Shown one piece after another: positions 1-9,596 of a stretch of DNA of 64,000 nucleotides; the first letter of the stretch is position 1; each line of letters starts with the position of its first letter. Origin of the DNA: Pectinatus frisingensis. Lineage in GTDB: Bacteria; Bacillota; Negativicutes; Selenomonadales; Selenomonadaceae. The notes under the pieces are model-generated. The model was not told the DNA's origin. It searched no databases and worked only from the letters and a program-made list of their open reading frames with translations. Location of the stretch: contig NZ_WIQU01000069.1 in NCBI RefSeq assembly GCF_015732285.1, positions 1 to 64,000 on the forward strand, in the 5' to 3' direction. Both the position numbers and the translations under genes were made by a program.

Positions 1-1109
1 GTATTGCCGAATTTCATGCCCAGCGGTGTCAGACACAGACGTTCCTTATCTTCTGACAACAAATGCTGTGATTTCAATTTATTTATACTTTCGCAGTAGA
101 TATCATATATATTACAATTAAAAGTATCCTTAAATTTAGTCTTATTGATACCATCGACTGTTCTCAGCGCCAAAAAACAAAATTCCTCCATCCATTTCTT
201 ACGATCAAGTGTTTCTTCTTTTATTGATGGAAGAAGATTATCATTGCACGTTTTTATATATTTATATACATTATGAGTATTATAGGTACGTTGTTGATTA
301 TAATATGAATGAGCGGCACAGCCTATCCCCAAATAAGGTTTATCCTGCCAATAAGTCATATTATGGCGGCTTTCAAAAGTGGGTTTGGCAAAATTCGATA
401 TCTCGTACCGATAAAATCCATGCAGTGGTAAAGTATTGGTTATATAATCATACATTTGTTCAACAAGCTCATCATTTGGTAATGATAGTTTGTTGTTAAG
501 CTGCATGTGGGCAAATCGTGTCCCCTTTTCAATTTGAAGACCATAAATAGATATGTGCTGGATATCTTGATTCAAAAACCAATTAATACTCTCAGAAAGC
601 ATTTTAAGGCTTTGTGAGGGCAATCCATACATAAGATCCAGATTTATATTTTTTAGGCCGGCTTTTTTAGCATCATCAACAGCTGTTTGAACTTGTTTGA
701 AATTATGAATGCGTCCTAAAAATTTTAGTAGATTATTTTGTGTTGCCTGAACACCAATACTTAAACGATTTATACCATACTGGTTTAATTTTTGTAAAGA
801 ATCAAGTGATACAGTTCCTGGATTTGCTTCCAATGTAATTTCGGCATCGGAAGATACAATAAATTTTGCGGAAACAGCAGATAATAATATGCCGATTGAC
901 TCTGGTGGCAATAATGACGGTGTGCCGCCGCCAAAGTAGATGGTGGATATCTTTAGTGGGCCTAAAATTTGTCGGCGTAAATTTATCTCCTTAATAACTG
1001 CTGTGATATAATCATTATAAAGCGTTGTACTATTAGCTGCTATTGAAGGAAAATCACAGTAAAAACATTTTTGCCGGCAAAATGGTATATGAATATAAAG
1101 TGAAAACAT
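1..1109 (-). CDS. hemW: HemW-like radical SAM heme chaperone (3' end cut by window edge)
   Basis: I translated this frame by hand on the minus strand from the ATG at 1109. It stays open to the window edge, about 369 codons. Near the N-terminus is CRQKCFYC, the C-x3-C-x2-C signature that binds the radical-SAM [4Fe-4S] cluster, followed by the glycine-rich YFGGGTPS. The family (HemW, formerly called HemN-like coproporphyrinogen oxidase) delivers heme to respiratory enzymes. True HemN has extra N-terminal sequence that is absent here, so HemW is preferred. The last visible residues (LTPLGMKFGN) resemble the usual C-terminal segment, so only about ten residues should be missing. The start lies one base after the lepA stop, so the two genes are probably cotranscribed, as in many Firmicutes. 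Confidence 0.9.
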   Translation of the reverse strand, partial: MFSLYIHIPFCRQKCFYCDFPSIAANSTTLYNDYITAVIKEINLRRQILGPLKISTIYFGGGTPSLLPPESIGILLSAVSAKFIVSSDAEITLEANPGTVSLDSLQKLNQYGINRLSIGVQATQNNLLKFLGRIHNFKQVQTAVDDAKKAGLKNINLDLMYGLPSQSLKMLSESINWFLNQDIQHISIYGLQIEKGTRFAHMQLNNKLSLPNDELVEQMYDYITNTLPLHGFYRYEISNFAKPTFESRHNMTYWQDKPYLGIGCAAHSYYNQQRTYNTHNVYKYIKTCNDNLLPSIKEETLDRKKWMEEFCFLALRTVDGINKTKFKDTFNCNIYDIYCESINKLKSQHLLSEDKERLCLTPLGMKFGN

Positions 1110-1110
1110 G

Positions 1111-2904
1111 TCAATCAACTTTCAAGATTGCCATAAAGGCTTCTTGTGGTATTTCTACACTGCCGACCGATTTCATACGTTTTTTTCCTTCTTTTTGTTT
1201 TTCTAGTAATTTGCGTTTGCGGGTAATATCGCCACCGTAGCATTTTGCTAAAACATCTTTACGCATGGCGCGAACAGTTTCTCGTGCGATTATTTTATTG
1301 CCTATTGCGGCTTGTATAGGTATTTCAAACATTTGACGTGGTATGATTCCTTTGAGTTTTTCAGCTAATTGACGGCCACGCTGCTGTGCCCGGTCAATAT
1401 GAACTATGGTGGAAAGAGCATCAACCATTTCACCATTCAATAGAATATCCAGTTTAACCAATTTAGACTGCTGGTAACCGGCCAGTTCATAATCAAGAGA
1501 AGCATAACCTCGTGTGGTAGATTTTAATTTATCAAAATAATCGTAAATTATCTCATTGAGCGGAATGTGATATGTGAGCATAACTCTATTATCAATATAA
1601 TCCATGCTAATAAATTTTCCGCGTTTATCCTGAGAGATTTCCATTACGGCACCAACATAATCATTAGGAACGATAATAGTGGCTTTGACAAAAGGTTCTT
1701 CCATATGCTCGATTTCTGTCGGTGGAGGCAATTGTGTCGGGTTGGAAACTTTTAACATAGATCCGTCGGTCTTATATATATGGTAAATAACACTGGGAGC
1801 GGTAGTTATTAATTTTAATTTGTATTCACGTTCTAGTCGTTCTTGGACAACATCCATATGCAATAGCCCCAGGAAACCACACCTGAAACCAAAACCCAAA
1901 GCTATAGAGGTTTCTGGCTCAAAAACCAAGGCGGCGTCATTGAGTTGTAATTTTTCTAAAGCGTCTTTTAGATTATCGTAATCACTGCTGTCTACCGGAT
2001 ACAGGCCACAGTAAACCATCGGCGTAACGCCGCGATAACCGGGGAGGGGTTTATCGGTAGGATTTGATACACTGGTTATAGTGTCACCAACACGAATATC
2101 CTTGACGTTTTTTAAGCTGCCAGCAACAAAACCAACCTGTCCTGCGCAAAGTTCATCGACATTGATGGGCGCCGGGTGAAAGCAGCCTATATCAGTAACT
2201 TCAAACGTCTTGCCGGTTGACATCATTTTAAGTTTCATGCCGGGTTGGATTTTTCCCTGGAAAAGTCGTATATGGGCAATTGCGCCTTTATAAGAATCAA
2301 AATATGAGTCAAAAATAAGAGCTTTTAAGGGCTTATTTTCATCACCCGTTGGTGCGGGAATTTTATTGACGATTTCATCCAATATTTTATCAATACCCAG
2401 TCCTGTTTTAGCACTGCATAAAATGGCTTCACTGGCATCGAGACCGATGATGTCTTCTATCTCTTGTTTTACATGATCCGGATCAGCACTGGGCAGGTCT
2501 ATTTTGTTTATCACGGGGATAATTTCCAAATCATGTTCAAGTGCCAGGTAGACATTTGCCAGCGTCTGTGCTTCGACACCTTGGGCGGCGTCGACGACCA
2601 GTAAAGCACCTTCACAAGCTGCCAGACTGCGTGATACTTCATAGTTAAAATCAACATGGCCGGGGGTATCAATCAAATTTAATTCGTATAATTGGCCATT
2701 TTTCCCTTTATAATGCAAACGTACTGTTTGAGCTTTTATGGTGATGCCGCGTTCACGTTCTAAGTCCATATTGTCGAGTACCTGGTTTTCCATTTCACGT
2801 TCACTTAAAGTGCCGGTTAATTCTATCAATCTATCGGCAATCGTTGATTTTCCATGGTCGATATGGGCGATTATTGAAAAATTCCTTATATATCTTGCGT
2901 CCAA
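1111..2904 (-). CDS. lepA: Elongation factor 4 (LepA), ribosome back-translocation GTPase
   Basis: LepA is a ribosome-associated translational GTPase resembling EF-G. From the TTG start at 2904 the protein is 597 aa, the normal family length. The P-loop AHIDHGKST is at about residues 13-21, DTPGHVDF begins at about 79, and an NKID specificity motif follows. The C-terminal half holds the LepA-specific domain and ends in VD. I chose TTG because AGAAAGGG lies 9 bases upstream and the resulting start MDARYIRNF matches the family. The longer frame from an ATG at 2961 would begin inside the -10/-35 region of the likely promoter. It is followed by hemW after one base. Confidence 0.96.
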   Translation of the reverse strand: MDARYIRNFSIIAHIDHGKSTIADRLIELTGTLSEREMENQVLDNMDLERERGITIKAQTVRLHYKGKNGQLYELNLIDTPGHVDFNYEVSRSLAACEGALLVVDAAQGVEAQTLANVYLALEHDLEIIPVINKIDLPSADPDHVKQEIEDIIGLDASEAILCSAKTGLGIDKILDEIVNKIPAPTGDENKPLKALIFDSYFDSYKGAIAHIRLFQGKIQPGMKLKMMSTGKTFEVTDIGCFHPAPINVDELCAGQVGFVAGSLKNVKDIRVGDTITSVSNPTDKPLPGYRGVTPMVYCGLYPVDSSDYDNLKDALEKLQLNDAALVFEPETSIALGFGFRCGFLGLLHMDVVQERLEREYKLKLITTAPSVIYHIYKTDGSMLKVSNPTQLPPPTEIEHMEEPFVKATIIVPNDYVGAVMEISQDKRGKFISMDYIDNRVMLTYHIPLNEIIYDYFDKLKSTTRGYASLDYELAGYQQSKLVKLDILLNGEMVDALSTIVHIDRAQQRGRQLAEKLKGIIPRQMFEIPIQAAIGNKIIARETVRAMRKDVLAKCYGGDITRKRKLLEKQKEGKKRMKSVGSVEIPQEAFMAILKVD

Positions 2905-2943
2905 TTTAAATGACCCTTTCTTAAATAACATGTTTTGTATATA

Positions 2944-2972
2944 ATTATAACGAGTTTGCATATTTTTGTGAA
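2944..2972 (-). promoter_or_regulatory. Promoter of lepA-hemW
   Basis: On the minus strand TTCACA (2972-2967) and TATAAT (2949-2944) are separated by 17 bases, a near-consensus housekeeping promoter. Transcription would begin about 35 bases before the TTG start at 2904. This rules out the upstream ATG at 2961 as the true start. Confidence 0.75.
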
Positions 2973-3043
2973 GAAAATGATAGCGGATAATTGAGGTTTA
3001 TTTTATAGGATAATAATATTTAACATTAGTTTATTAAAAATAA

Positions 3044-3072
3044 TCGCCAAATTTAGTATATATTGGTATAAT
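3044..3072 (+). promoter_or_regulatory. Promoter of the 3131 membrane-protein gene
   Basis: TCGCCA (3044-3049), a 17-base spacer and TATAAT (3067-3072) preceded by TGG, which gives an extended -10 element. It is divergent from the lepA promoter. Confidence 0.55.
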
Positions 3073-3130
3073 TTATGGCATAGACAAATTAATATGATAA
3101 TGTATGATAATAAAAGATAGTTATATTAAA

Positions 3131-3751
3131 ATGAAATTATTTCAGAAATTAGAGAAGGAGCAAAAATTATCCATAATGTTTAGTAATCATGATGTGGCAG
3201 GGAAATTAGAGCTTATTGGTCGAATGAAACTATTGGCAGGAATACTTTTGGTTGGTGAATTATTATCAATAGGATGGGTATTGATTTTCTATTTTTTATA
3301 TTCAGGGCAGGAAGTGGGAAATTTATCGGTCAGTTGGCTGTTGTTTATCGGAATGATGGTGCCTTTTAATTGGCCTGGAGCTGTAGTGTGCGCCATTTCG
3401 AGTTTGTTTTTGCCGACTAATGCGGTAATTATTTTAACGGCAGGTGCATTGATAATTTTAGTTTTATTGGTAAATTGGGCCGTATGGGATCCCGACCCAC
3501 AACATTACAATTTTTTGGTAAAAGGCATGCGCTTAGAAATAATAAAATCAGTTCTTTTTATGCTGGCAGGTTGTTTCATAGCATTAGTAGATACAAACGG
3601 GCGTGATGATATCATTTACATGGCTGTGGCAGTTTATGAAGCGGGTTCGGCTATTAATATAATAATATTTAATAAATTCATTATGGTATTAGACCGAATG
3701 GATTATCGGGAAGTATTTCAAACCGATGGCAAGAAGCCTTACGGACAATAA
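3131..3751 (+). CDS. Membrane protein of unknown function
   Basis: I do not recognise this family. The protein is about 206 aa with roughly five hydrophobic segments. One is near residues 35-58 (LLAGILLVGELLSIGW), a long hydrophobic run at about 72-120 could be two helices, and two more precede the C-terminus, which ends in a polar tail. No signal peptide or catalytic motif is evident. The start is uncertain: ATGs at 3104 and 3131 have no ribosome binding site, while an ATG at 3176 has AAGGAG 15 bases upstream. The gene stands alone, divergent from lepA and convergent with the phosphofructokinase gene. Confidence 0.6.
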   Translation: MKLFQKLEKEQKLSIMFSNHDVAGKLELIGRMKLLAGILLVGELLSIGWVLIFYFLYSGQEVGNLSVSWLLFIGMMVPFNWPGAVVCAISSLFLPTNAVIILTAGALIILVLLVNWAVWDPDPQHYNFLVKGMRLEIIKSVLFMLAGCFIALVDTNGRDDIIYMAVAVYEAGSAINIIIFNKFIMVLDRMDYREVFQTDGKKPYGQ

Positions 3752-3785
3752 CAGCCCTATGGGCAAAGGCTTGCGCATAAGGCTG
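3752..3785. terminator. Inverted repeat between convergent genes, possible bidirectional terminator
   Basis: Imperfect arms CAGCCCTATGGGCAA and TTGCGCATAAGGCTG around a 4-base loop, immediately after the stop codon of the 3131 gene and 35 bases from the end of the convergent phosphofructokinase gene. Neither side has a clear T-tract, so termination is inferred from position. Confidence 0.5.
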
Positions 3786-3819
3786 TATTATAAATAGTCA
3801 ATGGAATTATTTATAAAAT

Positions 3820-5061
3820 TTATTCAAACATATACAGATATCTTTTTTTAAAATCTTCCGGAGTCATATTATATAATTTGGCAATTTCTGGATTGTCAAG
3901 ATCTTCTCGTTCCAAGCGCTGCATGAAACTGCGGGCAATTTTATAACTGACGGAGTCAATATTTACCTTGCGAACGAAGGTTTTTCCCGTAGTAGGATTT
4001 TTTAATTCTTCAAAATACATAGGAATGGCACGGCTCCCTTGAACCGATATCATAGCACCGCTGCCACCCTTTAGGAGAAATTGTACAGCAGCATACCCCA
4101 GCATTGTGGTATAATCTATATCATAGGCAATAGGTGCGGCACAGCGCAGTTCATAACCGATTTCTTTATCAACGATAGATAATTTAATACCAAGCTGTTT
4201 CATTTCGTTTACAATAGCTTCTTTCAAGATTTCACCGAAATCAAGTTCAGCATAGCGTATATGGCCATGTTCGTCACGGGAAATTTTACCAAGTTTGATA
4301 AAGTCTTCCGGGGCAATTTTCTCTAATACTCCTTCAGCAATTACAGCTACGCCGTAATTACGTCCGATCATGTTTCGTTTGATCATTGCGCCGACAAGAA
4401 TATCAATTAGGTGTTGTAAGGTGATCTTGTACTGAGGAAATTCTTCGGGAATAATAGTAACAGCAGCACCCGCTGAACGACCGATACCAAGCGCTAAATG
4501 GCCTGCTGTGCGTCCCATGGCAATGGCCAAGTACCAGCGATTATTAGTGGTACGGGCGTCTTCGATGAGATTTTCGATTTCTGTTGTGCCGAAAGCCCGC
4601 GCTGTTTCAAAGCCGAAAGTTGGGACGTTTTCCGGTAATGGTAAATCGTTGTCAATGGTTTTTGGAACATGAACGACATTGATGAAATGTCCGGTTTTCT
4701 TTGAATAAGCAGCCACAGCAGCTGAACTGAATGCCGTATCATCACCACCGATAGTTAAAAGATGTGTGACACCAAGCTCGGTGAGTGTGTCGACTACACG
4801 TTTTAGATCTTCCTCGTTTTTAGTGGGATTAAAGCGTGACATTTGTAAAATACAGCCACCGGTCAAATGAATATGGCTGGTGTTGTCATATACTAGTTCG
4901 ACGTATTTTTTTTCACCCTTGGCAAGATGAAAAAAACCTTCATATATGCCTAACACTCTCCACCCGTTACGTGCGGCTTCCGATGTGACTGAGCGAATAA
5001 CACTGTTGATGCCGGGGGCCGGACCGCCGCCACAGATAATTGCAATGGTTTTTTGAGACAT
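3820..5061 (-). CDS. Diphosphate-dependent 6-phosphofructokinase
   Basis: Phosphorylates fructose 6-phosphate in glycolysis. The protein is 413 aa. The N-terminal glycine loop GGGPAPGIN is at residues 11-19, GGDDT at 105-109 and PKTIDND at 133-139; a later MGR substrate-binding motif is also present. In this family an Asp in the second D position of GGDD and a Lys in place of Gly in PKTIDND mark use of pyrophosphate instead of ATP, so the enzyme is probably PPi-dependent and reversible. The start at 5061 has GGAGGG about 6 bases upstream. It follows sigH with 17 bases between, so the two are probably cotranscribed. Confidence 0.92.
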   Translation of the reverse strand: MSQKTIAIICGGGPAPGINSVIRSVTSEAARNGWRVLGIYEGFFHLAKGEKKYVELVYDNTSHIHLTGGCILQMSRFNPTKNEEDLKRVVDTLTELGVTHLLTIGGDDTAFSSAAVAAYSKKTGHFINVVHVPKTIDNDLPLPENVPTFGFETARAFGTTEIENLIEDARTTNNRWYLAIAMGRTAGHLALGIGRSAGAAVTIIPEEFPQYKITLQHLIDILVGAMIKRNMIGRNYGVAVIAEGVLEKIAPEDFIKLGKISRDEHGHIRYAELDFGEILKEAIVNEMKQLGIKLSIVDKEIGYELRCAAPIAYDIDYTTMLGYAAVQFLLKGGSGAMISVQGSRAIPMYFEELKNPTTGKTFVRKVNIDSVSYKIARSFMQRLEREDLDNPEIAKLYNMTPEDFKKRYLYMFE

Positions 5062-5078
5062 ATAATTCCCTCCTTTTG

Positions 5079-5942
5079 TTAATTGTGTCTGGGATTTAAA
5101 CTGAAATATAAGTCATTGAAATGTTTATTAGTCCGTGAAGCTTGTTTGAATGAGTGAAAATCTTCCGCTTTGGCACGGCTGTTCATGTATTTTTCAAGTT
5201 TGCGCTTTACGCGCTGGAGTGCATTATCGATTGATTTTACGTGGCGATTTAAATCGCCGGCTATTTCCTGATATGATTTACCATCAAGATAAGACATTAG
5301 AACTTTCCATTCGAGGTCACTTAAAATTTGTTCCATTTTCCCCTCAATGGCAATAAATTCTTCGCGATTTATCATAAGTTCTTCAGGATCACTGACGGCA
5401 TTACCAGATAAAATATCGAGTAAAGTACGATCAGAATCCTCGTCGTAGATGGGCTTATTAAGAGAAATATACGAATTTAAGGGAATGTGTTTTTGCCGGG
5501 TGGCGGTTTTTATAGCTGTTATAATTTGGCGTGTTACACATAATTCAGCAAAGGCGTGAAAAGATGATAATTTTTCATTGCGAAAATCACGAATAGCTTT
5601 ATAAAGACCAATCATGCCTTCTTGAATGATGTCTTCGCGATCAGCACCAATCAAAAAATAGGAACGGGCTCTGACCCGAACAAAATTACGATATTTTTTA
5701 ATTAGAAATTCCAAGGCAAATTTATCATGTTTTTCTCTTATTTCAAATAAAAGCTCTTCATCGGTAAATTTTGCCATGATTTCTTCTGGATTTTCGTTGG
5801 CAGATACAGTATCGGCAGGATTAGTTGTTGTAACTGTAGTTTTGTCAGTAGAAGATTGGCTCATTAGAGTATCGTCACCTGATTTATTTTCAGTATTAGG
5901 GTTATCGAAAGTGTTATTCTCAGAAAGTGAATTCATTAGCAT
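5079..5942 (-). CDS. sigH: Sigma-70 family factor, SigH type, with N-terminal extension
   Basis: RNA polymerase sigma factor of the SigH (Spo0H) group. Region 2 includes DREDIIQEGMIGLYKAIRDF and region 4 includes SYQEIAGDLNRHVKSIDNAL, a helix-turn-helix for the -35 element. SigH proteins are usually about 215 aa; this one is about 287 aa because of about 55 Ser/Thr/Asn-rich residues before MAKFTDEEL. The ribosome site GGAG is 2 bases before the ATG at 5945, 5 before the ATG at 5942 and 11 before the one at 5936, so 5942 or 5936 is likelier. An internal ATG (MSQSS) behind AGGTGA is another option. In Bacillus SigH drives early sporulation and competence genes; here its regulon is unknown. Confidence 0.88.
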   Translation of the reverse strand: MLMNSLSENNTFDNPNTENKSGDDTLMSQSSTDKTTVTTTNPADTVSANENPEEIMAKFTDEELLFEIREKHDKFALEFLIKKYRNFVRVRARSYFLIGADREDIIQEGMIGLYKAIRDFRNEKLSSFHAFAELCVTRQIITAIKTATRQKHIPLNSYISLNKPIYDEDSDRTLLDILSGNAVSDPEELMINREEFIAIEGKMEQILSDLEWKVLMSYLDGKSYQEIAGDLNRHVKSIDNALQRVKRKLEKYMNSRAKAEDFHSFKQASRTNKHFNDLYFSLNPRHN

Positions 5943-5956
5943 CATCGCTCCAGTTC

Positions 5957-5987
5957 GGAAATATGACGATGCTTTCGCGTCATTTCC
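5957..5987 (-). promoter_or_regulatory. Hairpin in the sigH leader next to the ribosome binding site
   Basis: On the minus strand GGAAATGACG pairs with CGTCATATTTCC apart from a 2-base bulge, around a 9-base loop. The hairpin ends about 5 bases before the GGAG of sigH, where folding could influence translation. Function is inferred from position only. Confidence 0.4.
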
Positions 5988-6043
5988 AAAATATAATAGG
6001 TTAATATTTAACTACATTATAAATTATTGATATCTTAACTGAA

Positions 6044-6072
6044 ATTATACATTAGCAATATTGCCTAGTCAA
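6044..6072 (-). promoter_or_regulatory. Promoter of sigH and the phosphofructokinase gene
   Basis: On the minus strand TTGACT (6072-6067), a 17-base spacer and TATAAT (6049-6044), a strong housekeeping-type match. It leaves a leader of about 95 bases containing the hairpin at 5957-5987. The 360-base gap between sigH and radC otherwise holds only the radC promoter. Confidence 0.75.
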
Positions 6073-6176
6073 GTAAGACAAGGTCTTTGAGGATTTTAAA
6101 GCACCTTTTATGAATGTGGCTGTAAAATGATATTAATATATTTTATGATATTTTTTTATGGTTTTGCTAAATACCA

Positions 6177-6205
6177 TTGTCTTAGAGTAATTTATTTGGT
6201 ATAGT
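6177..6205 (+). promoter_or_regulatory. Promoter of radC and possibly the mre genes
   Basis: TTGTCT (6177-6182), a 17-base spacer and TATAGT (6200-6205), about 95 bases before the radC start. Confidence 0.65.
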
Positions 6206-6305
6206 ATTTTTGTTACAATATATGCGGTTTAATCAAATAGTGCTTATTGGAACTTAGAATTTTTTCAACTTCATAGTTTAACAGTCAGGTTTAGAGGACC
6301 TCATT

Positions 6306-7001
6306 ATGGTTAAAAACACTATGGTTCGTGACTTGCCCGAGCAGGAACGGCCGCGCGAAAAACTTATATCATGCGGGGCACAGGGATTGAGTAATGCTGA
6401 ATTGCTGGCTATTTTACTGCGCTCGGGGACAAAAGAGATGTCGGTTTTACATGTGGCCGAAAATTTATTGTCGTTGTATAAAGAGCGTGGCTTGTCAACG
6501 ATAGTGAATTTGTCGGTGACACAAATCAGTAAAGTACATGGTATAGGGGCTGTTAAAGCAGCAACTATTTTGGCTGCCGTGGAATTAGGACGGCGTATAG
6601 CACAGGAACCGCTTGGCAGAAAATTTTCATTGAACACTCCAGTAGATGCAGCAAATTATCTTATACCACGTTTAAGATATGAAAATAAGGAAAAATTTGC
6701 TGTGGTTCTTTTGAATGTGAAAAATCAAGTATTATCCTTTAAAGTGATATCAATAGGTATTTTAAATGCATCATTGGTTCATCCGCGTGAGGTATTTAAT
6801 GAAGCAATAGTTAATTCGGCATCGTCAATGATATTAGCACATAATCATCCAAGTGGTGATTGTGCACCGAGCGATGATGATATGGCGGTTACTGATCGTC
6901 TGGTAAAAGCTGGTCGGATAATCGGGATAACAGTTGCAGATCATATAATCATTGGTGATAATAAATACATGAGCTTTAGGGAACGAGGTCTGATGAAGTG
7001 A
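6306..7001 (+). CDS. radC: RadC family JAMM-domain protein
   Basis: The 231-aa protein has the usual RadC layout. An N-terminal helix-hairpin-helix region contains VHGIGAVKAATILAAVEL, and a C-terminal JAMM metalloprotease-like domain carries the zinc motif HNHPSG-x3-PSxxD at about residues 179-192. The biochemical role of RadC is unsettled; the old link to DNA repair rests on a misassigned mutation. The ATG at 6306 follows AGAGGA by 7 bases. It lies just upstream of mreB, an order conserved in many Firmicutes (radC-mreBCD), and may share its transcript. Confidence 0.93.
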   Translation: MVKNTMVRDLPEQERPREKLISCGAQGLSNAELLAILLRSGTKEMSVLHVAENLLSLYKERGLSTIVNLSVTQISKVHGIGAVKAATILAAVELGRRIAQEPLGRKFSLNTPVDAANYLIPRLRYENKEKFAVVLLNVKNQVLSFKVISIGILNASLVHPREVFNEAIVNSASSMILAHNHPSGDCAPSDDDMAVTDRLVKAGRIIGITVADHIIIGDNKYMSFRERGLMK

Positions 7002-7099
7002 ACTCGATGGTGGAGAAGATCGGTACTCAATAGCAGTAATAATTTATAGCAGGGATTTTGAAAGTTTTTATATGAGGGTTGAAGGGAGTATTTATTATA

Positions 7100-8134
7100 A
7101 TGTGGAATTTGTTTGGTGGATTTTCCCATGATATGGGGATAGATTTAGGGACTGCTAATACACTGGTGCATGTGAAGGGGAAAGGTATTGTTTTGCGTGA
7201 GCCATCAGTTGTTGCAATAGACCGTGATACTAATAATGTTTTGGCAGTGGGGGAAGAAGCAAAGCGGATGATTGGCCGTACTCCTGGCAACATTGTTGCA
7301 ATACGGCCGATGAAGGATGGAGTTATTGCGGACTTTAACATTACGCAGTCGATGCTGAAATATTTTATTGGTAAGGCAATGAATCGCAGTTCGTTTATTA
7401 AACCGCGTGTTGTAGTTGGAGTCCCATCGGGCGTGACGGAAGTGGAAAAGCGCGCTGTTGTTGATGCTGTCCGTCAGGCTGGTGCCAATGAAGCTTATTT
7501 GATTGAAGAACCGATGGCGGCAGCTATTGGTGCGGGTCTTCCCGTAGAAGAAGCGACCGGCAGTATGGTTGTTGATATTGGCGGGGGGACTACGGAAATA
7601 GCTGTAATTTCTTTAGGCGGTATAGTTACAAGTTGTTCAATACGCATTGGCGGTGATGAAATGGATTCATCAATAGTGCAGTATATAAAGCGGATGTATA
7701 ATCTTATGATTGGCGAACGTACAGCTGAAGAAATAAAGATAAATATCGGTACGGCTATTGCACCGGAACAAAGTAAACATATGGAAATCCGCGGACGTGA
7801 TCTTGTAAGCGGACTGCCTAAGGTATTGGATATAAGTGATCATGAAATCGAGGAAGCATTGCGTGAACCTGTGCATAAAATAGTTGAAGCAGTGAAAAAT
7901 ACGCTAGAACGCACTCCACCGGAGCTGGCTGCTGATGTTATGGATCATGGTATAATGATGACAGGCGGTGGTGCATTGTTATCTAATTTGGATAAATTAC
8001 TCAGCAAGGAAACGGGTATGCCGGTGCTTATTGCAGAGGATTCATTGTCATGTGTTGGCGAAGGTACAGGAAAATCACTGGAAAATATTGATCTTCTGAA
8101 GCGTGTTATGATGACGACGAAGAAACTAAAATAA
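7100..8134 (+). CDS. mreB: Rod-shape protein MreB (first copy)
   Basis: Actin-like cytoskeletal ATPase that guides lateral wall synthesis with MreC, MreD and PBP2. The protein is 344 aa. The nucleotide-binding signatures are present: GIDLGTANT near the N-terminus, [10 protein letters not shown] at mid-protein and MTGGGALL near the C-terminus. I start at the ATG at 7100 (MWNLFGG), with AGGGAG 11 bases upstream; the in-frame TTG at 7079 contains that ribosome site and is unlikely. It heads an mreB-mreC-mreD-mrdA-minCDE run. A second MreB lies at 21868. Confidence 0.96.
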   Translation: MWNLFGGFSHDMGIDLGTANTLVHVKGKGIVLREPSVVAIDRDTNNVLAVGEEAKRMIGRTPGNIVAIRPMKDGVIADFNITQSMLKYFIGKAMNRSSFIKPRVVVGVPSGVTEVEKRAVVDAVRQAGANEAYLIEEPMAAAIGAGLPVEEATGSMVVDIGGGTTEIAVISLGGIVTSCSIRIGGDEMDSSIVQYIKRMYNLMIGERTAEEIKINIGTAIAPEQSKHMEIRGRDLVSGLPKVLDISDHEIEEALREPVHKIVEAVKNTLERTPPELAADVMDHGIMMTGGGALLSNLDKLLSKETGMPVLIAEDSLSCVGEGTGKSLENIDLLKRVMMTTKKLK

Positions 8135-8139
8135 GAAGA

Positions 8140-9057
8140 ATGAGTATGCAGACAAATGAACCAATGGGGAAAAAAATATGGATACTTATAGTTGTTTTGC
8201 TGGGTATATTCTGTACCATGTTTTTTTCGGCTAAAGATAGAGTTTCCATACCTTTGACAAATCGCACTGTTATAACTTTATTAGCACCTTTTCAGAGCTT
8301 TTCGTCAGCATTGGGCAATAAAAGCGGCAGCATCATCAATGCTTTAAATGAACTGATGAGTATGTATCAGGAAAATAAGCAGTTGAAAGCTGAAGTGACA
8401 ACTCTGCGTGAAGAAAATTTGCATGATAATGAACTTGAGGCGGAAAATCAGCGTTTAAAGGGTTTGCTTAATTATAAAGAATCAACAAAACAATTTGATT
8501 TGGTAACAGCTTCCGTTATAGCACGTGATTCTGCCACGTGGATAAATAATGTAGTAATAAACCGTGGTAGTAATGATGGTATAAAGAAGGATATGCCGGT
8601 AGTAACCCCGGATGGGTTAGTCGGTGCAGTAATCGATGTTTATGGCAGTTATTCCGTGGTGGCTTTGATAACTGATCCAAGGGTAGCTGTGGGGGCTTTG
8701 GTCCAGCGCAGTGATTCGAGAGTGGCCGGCATCGTAAAGGGTGACATAGATAAACAAGTAGATATTCATATGGAAAATATATCAAGGGCAGCCGATATAC
8801 AGCCAGGTGACCAGATAATAACGTCTGGTTTGGGCGGAATATATCCAAAAGGGATATTTATAGGAACAGTAGATGAAGTAGGTAATGAAGCCGGCGGGCT
8901 GCTTAAATATGCAGCGATAAAACCAGCTGTTGACTTTCAAAAACTGGAAGATGTTGCCATTATTGTTAATTCGCGTGAATTATCACCTGAAGTATTAACT
9001 AGACAGATGCAAAAGGCAGCAGATGGAGGCAGCCGGGAAACGGGTACGGCAAAATGA
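8140..9057 (+). CDS. mreC: Rod-shape protein MreC
   Basis: Periplasmic scaffold of the elongasome. The 305-aa protein has one N-terminal membrane helix (WILIVVLLGIFCTMFF), then a predicted coiled coil (about residues 75-105, rich in ENKQLKAE and EAENQRLKG heptads), then the beta-rich MreC domain (VVTPDGLVGAVIDVYG and the following IKPAVDF segment). It begins 5 bases after mreB and overlaps mreD by 4 bases (ATGA), which implies translational coupling. Alternative ATG at 8146. Confidence 0.95.
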   Translation: MSMQTNEPMGKKIWILIVVLLGIFCTMFFSAKDRVSIPLTNRTVITLLAPFQSFSSALGNKSGSIINALNELMSMYQENKQLKAEVTTLREENLHDNELEAENQRLKGLLNYKESTKQFDLVTASVIARDSATWINNVVINRGSNDGIKKDMPVVTPDGLVGAVIDVYGSYSVVALITDPRVAVGALVQRSDSRVAGIVKGDIDKQVDIHMENISRAADIQPGDQIITSGLGGIYPKGIFIGTVDEVGNEAGGLLKYAAIKPAVDFQKLEDVAIIVNSRELSPEVLTRQMQKAADGGSRETGTAK

Positions 9058-9545
9058 AAAAAAATTTGTCATGGATAGCTGTTTTCCTTATCGCATATGT
9101 GCTGCAAACGTCATTTTTAAATTTATTTTCATTTAAAAATGTAAATGTCGATTTGATTTTGTTATTGACAGTATCATATGCTTTGACACATGGGTACCGT
9201 TTAGGTACTTTTGCCGGATTTTGTGGAGGCCTTTTACAGGATATTGCTTCCGGTACATTTTTGGGATTTAATACTTTAAGTAAAATGATAATAGGTTTTG
9301 GTTTCGGTTTGATGATAGGTCGCGTTTATGAAGGGAAAATTCTTCTGCCGCTTGTTTCATCAGTCGTGGCAACAGCCGCTAATTATGTTATACTAATAAT
9401 TGTAGTATTATTGCTTGGCTATCGGATAAACTTGATACAGAGTCTATATAATTTATTATTGATACCATTGATTTATAATCTGGTATTTTCATATTTTGTA
9501 CATAAAGTAGTATGCTGGTTGAAAAATAAGAGTTTTGACAGTTAA
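9054..9545 (+). CDS. mreD: Rod-shape protein MreD
   Basis: Small integral membrane partner of MreC. The 163-aa protein is almost entirely hydrophobic, with about five helices. It carries the family pattern FAGFCGGLLQDIASGTFLG in the middle. The start overlaps the mreC stop in an ATGA. A weak 7-bp hairpin (9549-9568) lies between it and mrdA. Confidence 0.93.
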   Translation: MKKNLSWIAVFLIAYVLQTSFLNLFSFKNVNVDLILLLTVSYALTHGYRLGTFAGFCGGLLQDIASGTFLGFNTLSKMIIGFGFGLMIGRVYEGKILLPLVSSVVATAANYVILIIVVLLLGYRINLIQSLYNLLLIPLIYNLVFSYFVHKVVCWLKNKSFDS

Positions 9546-9548
9546 TTG

Positions 9549-9568
9549 AGGCACCTTTCAGGGTGTCT
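9549..9568 (+). other. Weak hairpin between mreD and mrdA
   Basis: AGGCACC and GGTGTCT form a 7-bp stem (one G-U pair) around a 6-base loop, followed by TTAATTAA and not by a T-run. It may modulate readthrough to mrdA; termination is not convincing. Confidence 0.3.
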
Positions 9569-9596
9569 TAATTAATAAGTATGAGGAGAAATCAGC

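Noticed and set aside
209-499. Plus-strand 96-codon reading frame
   Set aside because: It lies antisense inside hemW, whose radical-SAM motif and open frame are clear.
6278-6637. Minus-strand 119-codon frame over radC
   Set aside because: Antisense to radC, no ribosome binding site and no family resemblance.
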